DNA of 33,446 nt, taken from the NCBI GenBank assembly GCA_012518645.1, contig JAAYRS010000043.1, positions 1 through 33,446 of the forward strand, given 5' to 3'. Source of the DNA: Bacillota bacterium (GTDB lineage Bacteria; Bacillota; Limnochordia; Darwinibacteriales; Darwinibacteriaceae). Both the position numbers and the translations under genes were made by a program. The notes under the pieces were generated by a model that was given only the letters and a program-made list of their open reading frames with translations, was not told where the DNA came from and did not search any database. Of this stretch, positions 24,866-32,965 are shown in pieces. The first letter of the stretch is position 1. Each line of letters opens with the position of its first letter.

Positions 24866-25027
24866 TCTCCGAAGACCGTTTAGGGCGCGGGGGACCCGAT
24901 TTTCTGGGGTGAATCTTGTTTTCAAGAGGGGCGACTTGGGCGTCCTAACCCGTCAGCTAACCCCGCAGGAGTACACCAAGCGTGATGCCTTGCAAGTTTT
25001 TGCATTAGCAGATACGCTTTTTGTTTT
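24866..25027 (+). promoter_or_regulatory. c-di-AMP riboswitch (ydaO/yuaA class) with terminator
   Basis: Conserved blocks of the ydaO class are present: GCGGGGGACC (about 24887), GGGGTGAATCTT (24906-24917), and CCCGTCAGCTAACCCCGCAGG (24949-24969). The 3' end can form a terminator: AAGCGT (24978) with ACGCTT (25014-25019), inner ATGC/GCAT, then TTTTTGTTTT. In known members c-di-AMP binding promotes termination. The downstream gene is a short unrecognised ORF. Confidence 0.92.
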
Positions 25028-25059
25028 CCTCACTTGTGTCAAAACGAAAGGAGATTGCC

Positions 25060-25230
25060 ATGAAAAAACTTTTTGCTCGTCACTATAATCCTTTGTTTGC
25101 TCCAAAAGGACATTATTCCGAACAGAATCAAGTCGAAAAGTTTCTGGCCTTGGAGAGCCACCCTCGTCAGAAGGAACGCACTTTATCCACTCTTAGTCAC
25201 CTTTCCGCTACTTCGTCTTGGATCATCTAA
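25060..25230 (+). CDS. 56-residue protein of unknown function under c-di-AMP riboswitch
   Basis: A 56-residue basic protein beginning MKKLFARHYNPLFAPKG, with no signal peptide, membrane helix or cysteine. It ends in a Ser/Thr/Leu-rich tail and SSWII. ATG at 25060 has a strong AAAGGAG site. It is the only ORF between the riboswitch and a terminator (25254-25287). I recognise no family. Riboswitches of this class usually control cell-wall hydrolases or ion transporters, so this is unusual. It could be a real small protein or the remnant of a longer gene. Confidence 0.6.
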   Translation: MKKLFARHYNPLFAPKGHYSEQNQVEKFLALESHPRQKERTLSTLSHLSATSSWII

Positions 25231-25253
25231 CAATATCGGCGATTCTTATTAGG

Positions 25254-25287
25254 AAATCCCGAAGTTTATTCTTCGGGATTTTTTATT
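25254..25287 (+). terminator. Intrinsic terminator after the 56-codon ORF
   Basis: AAATCCCGAAG pairs with CTTCGGGATTT around a six-base loop, followed by a T-run. It isolates the riboswitch unit from the MATE gene. Confidence 0.92.
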
Positions 25288-25291
25288 ACTA

Positions 25292-25300
25292 TGGTATAAT
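25292..25300 (+). promoter_or_regulatory. Extended -10 promoter of the MATE gene
   Basis: TGG followed by TATAAT (25295-25300) forms an extended -10 element. No convincing -35 is visible because the terminator occupies that place. The start would be about 30 bases before the GTG. Confidence 0.6.
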
Positions 25301-25338
25301 AAGGGGACAGTCTAAACCGGGTTAAAAGGAGAGCGAAC

Positions 25339-26736
25339 GTGTCAAAACAGAATAAAACGGAAATGATCCTTAACGGCAGCATTTACAGGGTGCTTCTTGT
25401 ACTTTCCGGCCCCATTATTATCAACAGCCTGATTCAAACGCTGTACAACTTGGTTGATGGGATCTGGGTCAGCAAACTTTCCTCCGTCCACTTCGCGGCC
25501 ACTGCCTTCGTTTGGCCGGTAAACTTTCTTTTTATCTCCTTGGGAATGGGCCTTTCCATTGCAGGTACTTCCCTCTTATCCCAGTTAACCGGTGCCGGGG
25601 ACATGCAAACAGCACAGGAATATTCCGCTCAGCTAATAGTAGTTACTTTACTTAGTTCTCTCGTCTTTACATTTCTGGGTTATCTTTTCAGCCCCATAGT
25701 TATCGGATTAATGGGAGCCCGCGGTGATCTGGCTTCATTGGGGAACATCTACTTAAGGATCACTTTTTTAGATCTTCCTTTCATGTTTCTTTTCTTTAAT
25801 ATTAACTCCATAATGCATGCTCAGGGCGATACGATCACCCCCATGGTTCTCAGCGGGGCTTCCGCAATTTTAAATGTTGTTTTAGATCCGCTCTTCATTT
25901 TTACCTTTAACTTAGGTATTGCCGGTGCCGCCTGGGCCACTCTGGCCTCTAGAGCAGCCTTGGCAGCCTTCGGTTCGCTGATGCTCTTTAGTGAGAAAAA
26001 CAAAATTAAGCCTAACTTAGCGGGTTTCCGGTTTAAAAAAGATGTCCTTAAGGATATCTTCACTGTGGGCCTGCCCTCAAGCATCGGACAATCAGGCGCC
26101 TCCCTGGGATTTATTGTCCTCAATGGTTTTATCGGCTCCTACGGGACCGCTACCATCGCAGCTTACGCCATGGTTAACAGGATTACTTCTTTGGTGATGC
26201 AGCCGGCCATGGGCATCGGCGCCGCTTTAACCGCTGTAGTGGGGCAGAATATAGGGGCCGGCCGGATGGATAGGGTCAAAGAGTCCTTTTATAAGGCACT
26301 TCTGCTTACAAGCGTTATTGGGGTTGTTGGCTTTGTTTTGCTTAAAATATTCGACCACCCTATTATCACTTTCTTTATGCAGGCCAAAGATGACCCCTCT
26401 GTTATTGATCTGGCTCTCAATTATTTGTTTTACATTTCTTTATCCATGCCCTTGATGGGCATTTTCAGTGTGTTTCAGGGATTATTCCAAGGAAGCGGTA
26501 ATACTAAGTATTCTATGGCCATGGAAGTAGGCCGGCTGTGGCTGGTGCGCCTGCCTTTAATTCTCTTTTTTAAACATTTTTCCACGCGGGGCCCCTCCGG
26601 AATTTGGTTCTCCATGAGTTTTAGCAATTTAATTGTTTGTTTGTACGGTTATTGGGTTTACCAGGGGGCCGGCTGGCAAAAACGGGTAATCCAATCCAAA
26701 AAAGAACCCCAAGAAACTTGGGGTTTAGCGAAATGA
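25339..26736 (+). CDS. MATE family efflux transporter
   Basis: A 465-residue membrane protein with about 12 helices. ILNGSIYRVLLVLSGPIIIN at the start and NIGAGRMDRVKESF after helix 8 are typical MATE (NorM/DinF group) elements. It is predicted to export drugs or other organic cations using Na+ or H+. GTG at 25339 follows AAAAGGAGAGCGAAC. The last 40 bases of the CDS also encode the terminator of the convergent grd operon. Substrate cannot be told from sequence. Confidence 0.93.
   Translation: MSKQNKTEMILNGSIYRVLLVLSGPIIINSLIQTLYNLVDGIWVSKLSSVHFAATAFVWPVNFLFISLGMGLSIAGTSLLSQLTGAGDMQTAQEYSAQLIVVTLLSSLVFTFLGYLFSPIVIGLMGARGDLASLGNIYLRITFLDLPFMFLFFNINSIMHAQGDTITPMVLSGASAILNVVLDPLFIFTFNLGIAGAAWATLASRAALAAFGSLMLFSEKNKIKPNLAGFRFKKDVLKDIFTVGLPSSIGQSGASLGFIVLNGFIGSYGTATIAAYAMVNRITSLVMQPAMGIGAALTAVVGQNIGAGRMDRVKESFYKALLLTSVIGVVGFVLLKIFDHPIITFFMQAKDDPSVIDLALNYLFYISLSMPLMGIFSVFQGLFQGSGNTKYSMAMEVGRLWLVRLPLILFFKHFSTRGPSGIWFSMSFSNLIVCLYGYWVYQGAGWQKRVIQSKKEPQETWGLAK
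26697..26727 (-). terminator. Terminator of the glycine reductase operon, inside the MATE coding end
   Basis: AACCCCAAG pairs with CTTGGGGTT around a TTT loop, followed by CTTTTTT on the minus strand. The hairpin lies within the final codons of the MATE gene, 18 bases after the grdD stop. Confidence 0.85.
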
Positions 26737-26744
26737 AAGAATCC

Positions 26745-27890
26745 TTAATCGAGGAGCCCTTCTTTTTTTAAAACAATCCGTGCAGTTTCGAAATCTTCCG
26801 GAGCTGTAAGGATTATCGGCCCGGTGCATCCCATACCGCTACGGGCGAAAATCCCCTCTTTCCACAATGCCTGCTGAGCGGTTTCTAATTCTAAAATATC
26901 CAACCCGGTTATTTCTTCGGTCACTATCTTTTCCGGAGGTGCGCTTACCGTATCCACCCGGGTTTTTTCTGCACCCCTCTTCAAAAGATCATCCAAGCCT
27001 GCTTTTCCGGCCGCGGCCAATTCTGCTTTGACCGCCTTAACAAGCCCGCCCCGGGCAACTTCTTCTGCAAATTTTAAGGCTTCGGCCGCAACAGGCGCCC
27101 CGGAAGCACGGGAGATAATTAAAATTATCTTTTCGCCGGCAGCACCTACACCGGGGCCGTAGCCGGAACCTAAAGTTTCGTAATTACCCCCGCTGTTAAA
27201 GGCGGAAAAGACCTTCATGAGCACGTTGCCTGTGAGTGTATCTGTGACCAAAACATCCGGGCTGCCCATTAAAAGATCGTTACCCCGCATTAGAGGGCCT
27301 CCCCCGCGGACACTTTCGGCAAAAGTAAGTTTATAGCCGTTAGCGGCCAGCTGTTTTAAATTTCGTTCCACAGCCCGGGCTGAATCCACATTAAGAATGC
27401 CTAAAGTGGGGTTGGCAAGGCCTTGGGCTTTGGCCACGGCTAGGCCATAAATGGAGTTTTTGACCATTGCTGCTTCCCGTTGGGAATCAGAGGCACCGGT
27501 TGTAGTAGCCACAAGCATTTTCCTGCCGGTGGCCGGGGCAATAATGCGCCCAACCGTGGAAACCCCAATAGGAAAATTATAATTCATTGTAACACAGGCG
27601 GCCAAATCCCCTTTTTCTAAAGCTTCCTCCATTATTTTATGCTGTTCTTCTTCGTCTGCAGCCCTAAGCTGGGCTAGATTGCTTTTAACCCGGGGTCCGA
27701 TCAAAACAACTTCTAGACCGGGATAGGCCCGCTGGGCAATTTCGGCACCGCGGACAATCTCTTCCGGCCCGTGTTCACTACCTAAAACAGTGATGCCTAA
27801 GCGGAGGGCACTGCCTAATGCGCCCTGCTCAAGAGACTCCCCTATTTCCCGAAAGGTTTCGGCTGCCAGCTTTTTTATGGAATCCGACAA
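26745..27890 (-). CDS. grdD: Glycine reductase component C, alpha subunit GrdD
   Basis: With GrdC, releases acetyl phosphate from the carboxymethyl (selenoether) group on GrdA. The 381-residue protein is PlsX-like (LRLGITVLGSEHGPEEIVRG near the start) and has SGMGCTGPII with Cys355, the cysteine expected to form the acetyl thioester. Start is taken as TTG at 27890, after AAGGAGGTG, giving the family beginning SDSIKKLAAETF. An ATG at 27908 overlapping the grdC stop (ATGA) is the alternative. Last gene of the operon. Confidence 0.95.
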   Translation of the reverse strand: MSDSIKKLAAETFREIGESLEQGALGSALRLGITVLGSEHGPEEIVRGAEIAQRAYPGLEVVLIGPRVKSNLAQLRAADEEEQHKIMEEALEKGDLAACVTMNYNFPIGVSTVGRIIAPATGRKMLVATTTGASDSQREAAMVKNSIYGLAVAKAQGLANPTLGILNVDSARAVERNLKQLAANGYKLTFAESVRGGGPLMRGNDLLMGSPDVLVTDTLTGNVLMKVFSAFNSGGNYETLGSGYGPGVGAAGEKIILIISRASGAPVAAEALKFAEEVARGGLVKAVKAELAAAGKAGLDDLLKRGAEKTRVDTVSAPPEKIVTEEITGLDILELETAQQALWKEGIFARSGMGCTGPIILTAPEDFETARIVLKKEGLLD

Positions 27891-27904
27891 GCAATCCACC
27901 TCCT

Positions 27905-29437
27905 TCATTGATCCAGAATTGCGGCTAAATCTTGCATAGCCTCGGCAATAATGCGGCGCACTTCATCCTTAGGGGCGGTCCCGGCCGAGGCCTTCAGCCC
28001 GGGATTCTTTTCCACCAGAAAGGAAATCCCGTCAAAAAGATTGGTAAGGCGGGCTAAAAAGAGAGAACCTTTGCCAATGATCATGAAGTTCTTGATTTCA
28101 CCCTCTAAAATTAGGTCCCGCCCTGCGCCTAAAAAGGGTACGCCGGAGGGAATGTGCCCTTGAGTCGGAGCATACCCGGGCATGCCGTGCCGGGAGGCAA
28201 AATCCGCAAGTTCGCTGCGTTCTAAATCCCCCCGCTTGACCCCTAGGGCGGCAATCATTTTAAAATTAGCTTCGGCTACATTACCTGCGCCTGCCGGCAC
28301 AGTTATTTCAGGGTTTTGCAGTTCCGGAGCAAACAGATCCACATCCCTAATACTTAAACCGGCGCGCTCCAAAGGATCGGTAACAACCGCGGTGAGCACG
28401 GCCTGCGGCGAGGAACCTGAACCAATAGTGTGCCTGCCTACGGTATCCGTGCGGATTTGAGGGTTAATGCCGTCATTGCTGCTGATTAGGACGGCAAAAG
28501 CACCCAGCAAATCTTCCAAGATGGGCATCCCTTTTTTAAGGTGTTCCCTTCCGTTCATACCCAGTTTAGCGGTGGCTCCGCCGGCCACGACAACCACGTT
28601 TTTAAAGACACCGGCCTGGACCAGGGCCGCTGCGGAAACCAAAGCATGGACCGGGCCGGAGCAAAAGCTGCGTAAATCACTTCCCGTTGCGTTTTTAAGC
28701 CCGCACATCTCACCTATAGCCTTAGCAAAATTGCCGCCGCCCCGCTGGTTCATATCCCCGGCGGCTTCTTCAGAACACTCAATAATATAATCTACATCTA
28801 AAGGATCGATCCCGTTTTCCCGGAAAAGATGCCGCAGAACCAAAACAGCTGATGCTTTCGCCGCCAAATTCTCAAACATAATTGAAGCTGATAGGGCCTG
28901 ATCAAGATCATGGGCGGGTGCAACAGCACCAATTAAATCAGAACCAATCTTCATGGGGCTGGCATCGGCCTTTAGCATTTTTTGAAGATCCTCCAGATCC
29001 GCACCTGGCCCTAAAAGGGCTAAATCGTCCTGATCGAAAAGAGGGTGTTTTTCCAGTTTAGCCTGAATTTCAGCCCTAAAGCCCTTTTCCAATTTGATTA
29101 GATCAAAGACATCCACAATTTTCATTAAGGCATAGAATTCATCTTCGGGCATAATTTCCCCGTAAGGCCCAAAACGGGAGGCGCTCTCTAATTTTTGTTC
29201 ATACCAAGGCTGAGCAATTTGCTCCAAATCCTTGGGCTTTATGGCCCCAATATAAGCCTGGTTGGGAGGATAGGCCGCTGCTTGATCAAAGCTCCGGAGA
29301 GCAGAGGGAAGTTCCTTTAAATATTGGGATTGTTCGTTTTTAGCCCCTTCCAACAACTGCGTTGTACCGTGGGTAAGCAGGATATTCGGTGCGTGCACCA
29401 AGGCATAAGCAGCTGCCTTCAAAACAGGAAAATTCAT
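27905..29437 (-). CDS. grdC: Glycine reductase component C, beta subunit GrdC
   Basis: A 510-residue FabH/thiolase-like partner of GrdD in the acetyl-phosphate-forming step. It begins MNFPVLKAAAYALVHAPNIL, a family start; RSFCSGPVHALVSAAALVQAG (about residues 255-275) is the thiolase-like active-site block, and VVVVAGGATAKLGMNG follows. ATG at 29437 follows TTGGAGGTGG. It is 26 bases after grdB. Confidence 0.95.
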   Translation of the reverse strand: MNFPVLKAAAYALVHAPNILLTHGTTQLLEGAKNEQSQYLKELPSALRSFDQAAAYPPNQAYIGAIKPKDLEQIAQPWYEQKLESASRFGPYGEIMPEDEFYALMKIVDVFDLIKLEKGFRAEIQAKLEKHPLFDQDDLALLGPGADLEDLQKMLKADASPMKIGSDLIGAVAPAHDLDQALSASIMFENLAAKASAVLVLRHLFRENGIDPLDVDYIIECSEEAAGDMNQRGGGNFAKAIGEMCGLKNATGSDLRSFCSGPVHALVSAAALVQAGVFKNVVVVAGGATAKLGMNGREHLKKGMPILEDLLGAFAVLISSNDGINPQIRTDTVGRHTIGSGSSPQAVLTAVVTDPLERAGLSIRDVDLFAPELQNPEITVPAGAGNVAEANFKMIAALGVKRGDLERSELADFASRHGMPGYAPTQGHIPSGVPFLGAGRDLILEGEIKNFMIIGKGSLFLARLTNLFDGISFLVEKNPGLKASAGTAPKDEVRRIIAEAMQDLAAILDQ

Positions 29438-29463
29438 TTTTCCACCTCCAAATTGAATTTTGC

Positions 29464-30780
29464 TTAGTCCCTTGAAAACACAGTTTGTTCTTGAACCGGG
29501 GTTTCTAAAGCCTGCAGAGCTTGTTTAACAAGCTTCAGCCGTAATTCTTTTTCCTTTTCCGGCCCTAAGGCCGGATCCCCTAAAGGATAAGGAATCGCTA
29601 CAGTGGGAACAATGCGGTTGGCCCCAACTGTAAGGGAAATAGGCACCACAGTGCAAAGATGGACCACGGGAAGCCCTTTGCGTTCGATTTCTTTTACCAT
29701 CGTTGCGCCGCAACGAGTACAGGTGCCTCAGGTACTGGTTAGAATTACTGCATGGACGCCTTCATTAACTAATTCCCCGGCGATTTCCGCAGCGAAAGCG
29801 GCAGCGTTAGCAACGGAGGTCCCATTTCCGGTAGTAGAGTAAAAATAAGAATGCAGCTGCCCAATTTCGCCCTCTGCCTCCAACTGGCGCAGAACATCGA
29901 CAGGGAGCACCCGATCACTGTCTTGGTTGGCATAAGTGGGATCGTAACCGCCGTGGGCTGTTTCATAGCTAGCCGCGCTAAGATCGTCAACCCCAGCTAA
30001 GTTATACCTGCCGTACTTGGTAGCGCTGGAGGATTCAATTCGATCCGGATTGCCTTTAGGTACGATTCCGCCGGACGTAACTAGGGCTATCTTGCTTTGT
30101 TTTACAGCCTCAACTGCCGGTGCAGGCTCAACCCGATCAAAGGTGGGCAGAGGGTATTCGGTTTCAAAAGGCCGCTTGTTTAACTTAGCCGCCAACATAT
30201 CCAAAGCCCGCTCGGATCCGCGCTTAGCAACGAAAATATTTTGGCGCACCCCCCGCTGCAGATAGCCCTCCGCCTCCGCCGGCCCCATTTCTTCTTTTCT
30301 GCCCAGTTTAAGAGCGAGCTTGGCAATTTTCGGCAGAGCCTGCCTCATAGAAGCGGCGGAATTACCCGTTTCCACAATATAGGCGAATTTTCGGTAAAGA
30401 TCTACTCCGGGGTTTTCTGCAAACATCCCCGAGACGGTGGGAATACCGATTTCCTCTAAGACAACTTTAGCAACAGCACCGCAGGCAACTCCGTACCTAC
30501 CGGCATTAAAAGCGGGACCCGCCACCACTAAATCGGGCTTATGCTTGGCAATCATTTTAACCACTGTTTTGCTTGCTTCTGCTAAGTTCTCGTTGAAATA
30601 ACCGTCACCGCAGATCACTGTGGCCACAACTTCCCCTTTTTGGCCTAAGGCCGCCTTTAAACCAATACCGGGGCCCAGGGCACCTTCCCGTTCCGCCGGG
30701 GGTAAATCCGCCTTTTCTTCCCCCCCGATTCCGGCAAAAAACTGATTCAAATAATGAACAAGGCGCACTTTTTGAGTCAT
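29464..30780 (-). CDS. grdB: Glycine reductase component B, selenoprotein GrdB (UGA = Sec)
   Basis: Substrate-specific selenoprotein that activates glycine. The frame has an internal TGA at 29730-29728, Sec351, in the motif U-GT-C-TR-C (UxxCxxC), the known GrdB active site. The protein reads LTST-U-GTCTRCGATMVKEI, then the family end VGANRIVPTVAIPYPLGDP. Total length 438 residues, as in homologues. ATG at 30780 follows GGAGGGG. A hairpin after the TGA may be the SECIS. Position between grdA and grdC favours glycine over sarcosine or betaine. Confidence 0.95.
29701..29715 (-). promoter_or_regulatory. Candidate bacterial SECIS hairpin of grdB
   Basis: CGTTGC and GCAACG pair around a GGC loop, starting 12 bases after the Sec UGA. 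Bacterial SelB-binding hairpins lie at this distance, within the coding region. Confidence 0.65.
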
Positions 30781-30812
30781 TTTCACCCCTCCTATATCCA
30801 GATTACCCCCAC

Positions 30813-31271
30813 TTAGCCCGAAGAAGGCCGGTCCCGGAAGGAAGCCACTTCTTTGATGATTTCATCTACATCGAGCACCATTTCCATCATACTAATCTGC
30901 TCTTCCCAGACAGCTTCGTCAACAATCTGCTTAAGGTCGAAAATGTGATAAACAGGGAGTCCCAACGAGACTCCTGCCAAAGGACCTGCGTAAGTCGGAT
31001 CTCCGGCGGTTACTGTTTCCGCGGCAAGCCCAGAGGCTTCCGCTTCCCCGCCGCCCAGAACGACTACTACATTTTCAGCACCGTGTTTTTCCGCGATTTC
31101 TTTGATTCGACGCTGATTTTCCAGATCCATGGCCCCCGCCGCGGTTCAAACAAAGCATTCCGTGGCACTAAATACAATTTCCAGATCTAAGGGCCGCAGG
31201 CATTCTTCAATGGAAGGCCCCGGAATACCATCGCGATCGCCTAATATTACAACCTTTTTACCTTTAATCAT
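30813..31271 (-). CDS. grdA: Glycine reductase component A, selenoprotein GrdA (UGA = Sec)
   Basis: Small carrier whose selenol takes the carboxymethyl group from GrdB and passes it to component C. The 152-residue frame has an internal TGA at 31148-31146, Sec42, in the family motif [16 protein letters not shown]. The part before it, [20 protein letters not shown], and after it, [23 protein letters not shown], match GrdA. ATG at 31271 lies just after GTGGAG. Gene callers that treat UGA as stop would report only the last 105 residues. Confidence 0.97.
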
Positions 31272-31304
31272 TACTCCACTTCCTTTCTAATTTTCTGATA
31301 CTGA

Positions 31305-32594
31305 CTACAGCATTCGGGCGGAAATCTTGTTAAAACCGAGCTCATTAGTGGCGCCGATAATCATCTGGATTTCAGCGCGAATAGAACCGTCTGCTCTTAA
31401 ACTGCCCGCAAATCCGCCGGCAACTACATCAACAACCCCGGCACTGCCGTCCCCGATAATTTTTTCCATGGGCGGCAGCATAATGATTTCGTTGGCATTG
31501 CCCGCAGTAACCAGAGCATTTACTAAGGGGCTGGAATCCGCCAAAGATTGAGAGGCTCCGTCCCGGCCGGCATATTCATCAGTTAAACAAACGGTTTTAA
31601 TCCCTTTTTTCTCTAGCTTGGTACAGCTCATAATCAGGTCAGTATCGGGATTCCCAAAACCTTCTTCGGAAATAACAACACCTTCGGCGCCCAGCCATTC
31701 AACTAATTTGGCAGTGTAGTTGGAAGAGCGTTCTTTATCGGTAAGGGTAACGTTTTCATTGGTAACAACCACTCCGATAAAGTTAAAATCACGTCCGTGG
31801 CGATCTAAAAGATCGTAGATAATTGGATTGTTGAGGTGATGGTAAGTAGTGTTTTTATCGCAGGCAGAAACGCAATTGCCGCTGACTATGGCACCATCCA
31901 TTACTTCGGTGGGGTAGATCAAGGTAGGCAGAATTTTTTTCACATCCAGGCCGTACAGGTAAGTGTCGTGAAGAAGGCCCTGGCTTTGCAGCATATAAAC
32001 GTAAGCTACTTTAGGCAGCTCAGGATACTGTTGCAGTGCCTGGGGCAGGGGAGGGCAGTTGTAGCTGATTGTTTTATCCGGCTTAACATTCCGCCCGGCT
32101 GCACCAAGGTAGGCCGCGGCTTTTAAACCCAAGAGCCGCAGGGCTTCTTCATGGCTATGCCGCTCCAGCCCCTTCACCGGTTCAGCTACAAGAACAATAT
32201 TCTGGGTTTTAGAAAAAGGCGTATATTTTGCCCCGGGGCCGCTCATATCGATCAGCCCCTCTTGAAAACCCACTACTTGGCCCACAGTGAGAACACAGGC
32301 GCCTTTTAAAACGTGGGTGCGCCCGCTGCCAACCGTATCAACCGTATGGACAAAGCCTGGGAAAAGCCCCCCGGGCCCTTCAACCTTAACCCGGGGCTCA
32401 ATAGCATCCTTGACAGGAATAATGCGTGTGGCTTCACCGGGCTTGGCTAACTTCAGATCAATAAAAGCCAAACGCTCATCCTGCAGTTTGGCTAAAAGCT
32501 CATCTTTGTCAATAAAAAGAATTCCCTCTTTAACTTGGGTTTTCTTCCCTAATTGGACATCTTTAATGAAAATCTGACCTAATTCTAAGTGCAT
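31305..32594 (-). CDS. grdE: Glycine reductase component B, proprotein GrdE
   Basis: A 429-residue proprotein that is cut into two subunits; cleavage at VSGN-CVSAC converts Cys241 into a pyruvoyl group that binds the amino group of glycine as a Schiff base. It begins MHLELGQIFIKDVQLG, a family start. GSGRTHVLKGACVLTVG and MLPPMEKIIGDGSAG are further family blocks. ATG at 32594 follows GGGAGGTG. It works with GrdB. Confidence 0.96.
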   Translation of the reverse strand: MHLELGQIFIKDVQLGKKTQVKEGILFIDKDELLAKLQDERLAFIDLKLAKPGEATRIIPVKDAIEPRVKVEGPGGLFPGFVHTVDTVGSGRTHVLKGACVLTVGQVVGFQEGLIDMSGPGAKYTPFSKTQNIVLVAEPVKGLERHSHEEALRLLGLKAAAYLGAAGRNVKPDKTISYNCPPLPQALQQYPELPKVAYVYMLQSQGLLHDTYLYGLDVKKILPTLIYPTEVMDGAIVSGNCVSACDKNTTYHHLNNPIIYDLLDRHGRDFNFIGVVVTNENVTLTDKERSSNYTAKLVEWLGAEGVVISEEGFGNPDTDLIMSCTKLEKKGIKTVCLTDEYAGRDGASQSLADSSPLVNALVTAGNANEIIMLPPMEKIIGDGSAGVVDVVAGGFAGSLRADGSIRAEIQMIIGATNELGFNKISARML

Positions 32595-32619
32595 CAAGTT
32601 CACCTCCCTAAGGCGGGGC

Positions 32620-32940
32620 TTAAGGCAGCAAGCTGCAGAGCTTAGCCTCTATATCCGCTTTATTGACCTCATCTGCAGTTAATTCAGCAATCTTTTTCCC
32701 CTTTTCGTAAAAAGCTACCGCAGGCAGCCCCAAAACTTGTTGGGAGATAGCCAGCCGGCGGTTTCCCGTAATATTGAGACTGCAAAACTTGGCCCGCTCA
32801 GCATACTTTGCCGCTAGATCCTCCAGATCATCCATAACGGCCAAGCATTCCTCACACTTAGGGCCCCAAAAATCAACGACAACCAAACCGTCCGCCCGCA
32901 GTACTTCCTCTTCAAAATTATCTTTGTCCACAGAGAGCAT
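32620..32940 (-). CDS. trxA: Thioredoxin of the glycine reductase operon
   Basis: A 106-residue thioredoxin with active site WGPKCEECL (Cys29 and Cys32). CEEC replaces the usual CGPC, as is common in grd-associated thioredoxins. LGLPAVAFYEKGKK has the cis-proline (LP). It delivers electrons to oxidised GrdA. ATG at 32940 follows GAAAGGAGGAAAAGG. It is 25 bases after the gene for its reductase. Confidence 0.95.
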   Translation of the reverse strand: MLSVDKDNFEEEVLRADGLVVVDFWGPKCEECLAVMDDLEDLAAKYAERAKFCSLNITGNRRLAISQQVLGLPAVAFYEKGKKIAELTADEVNKADIEAKLCSLLP

Positions 32941-32965
32941 CCTTTTCCTCCTTTCTCAAATGGGT

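Noticed and set aside
29464-30786. grdB as a pseudogene split by a stop
   Set aside because: The TGA stands exactly at the known Sec position (UxxCxxC) and the frame continues with conserved family sequence.
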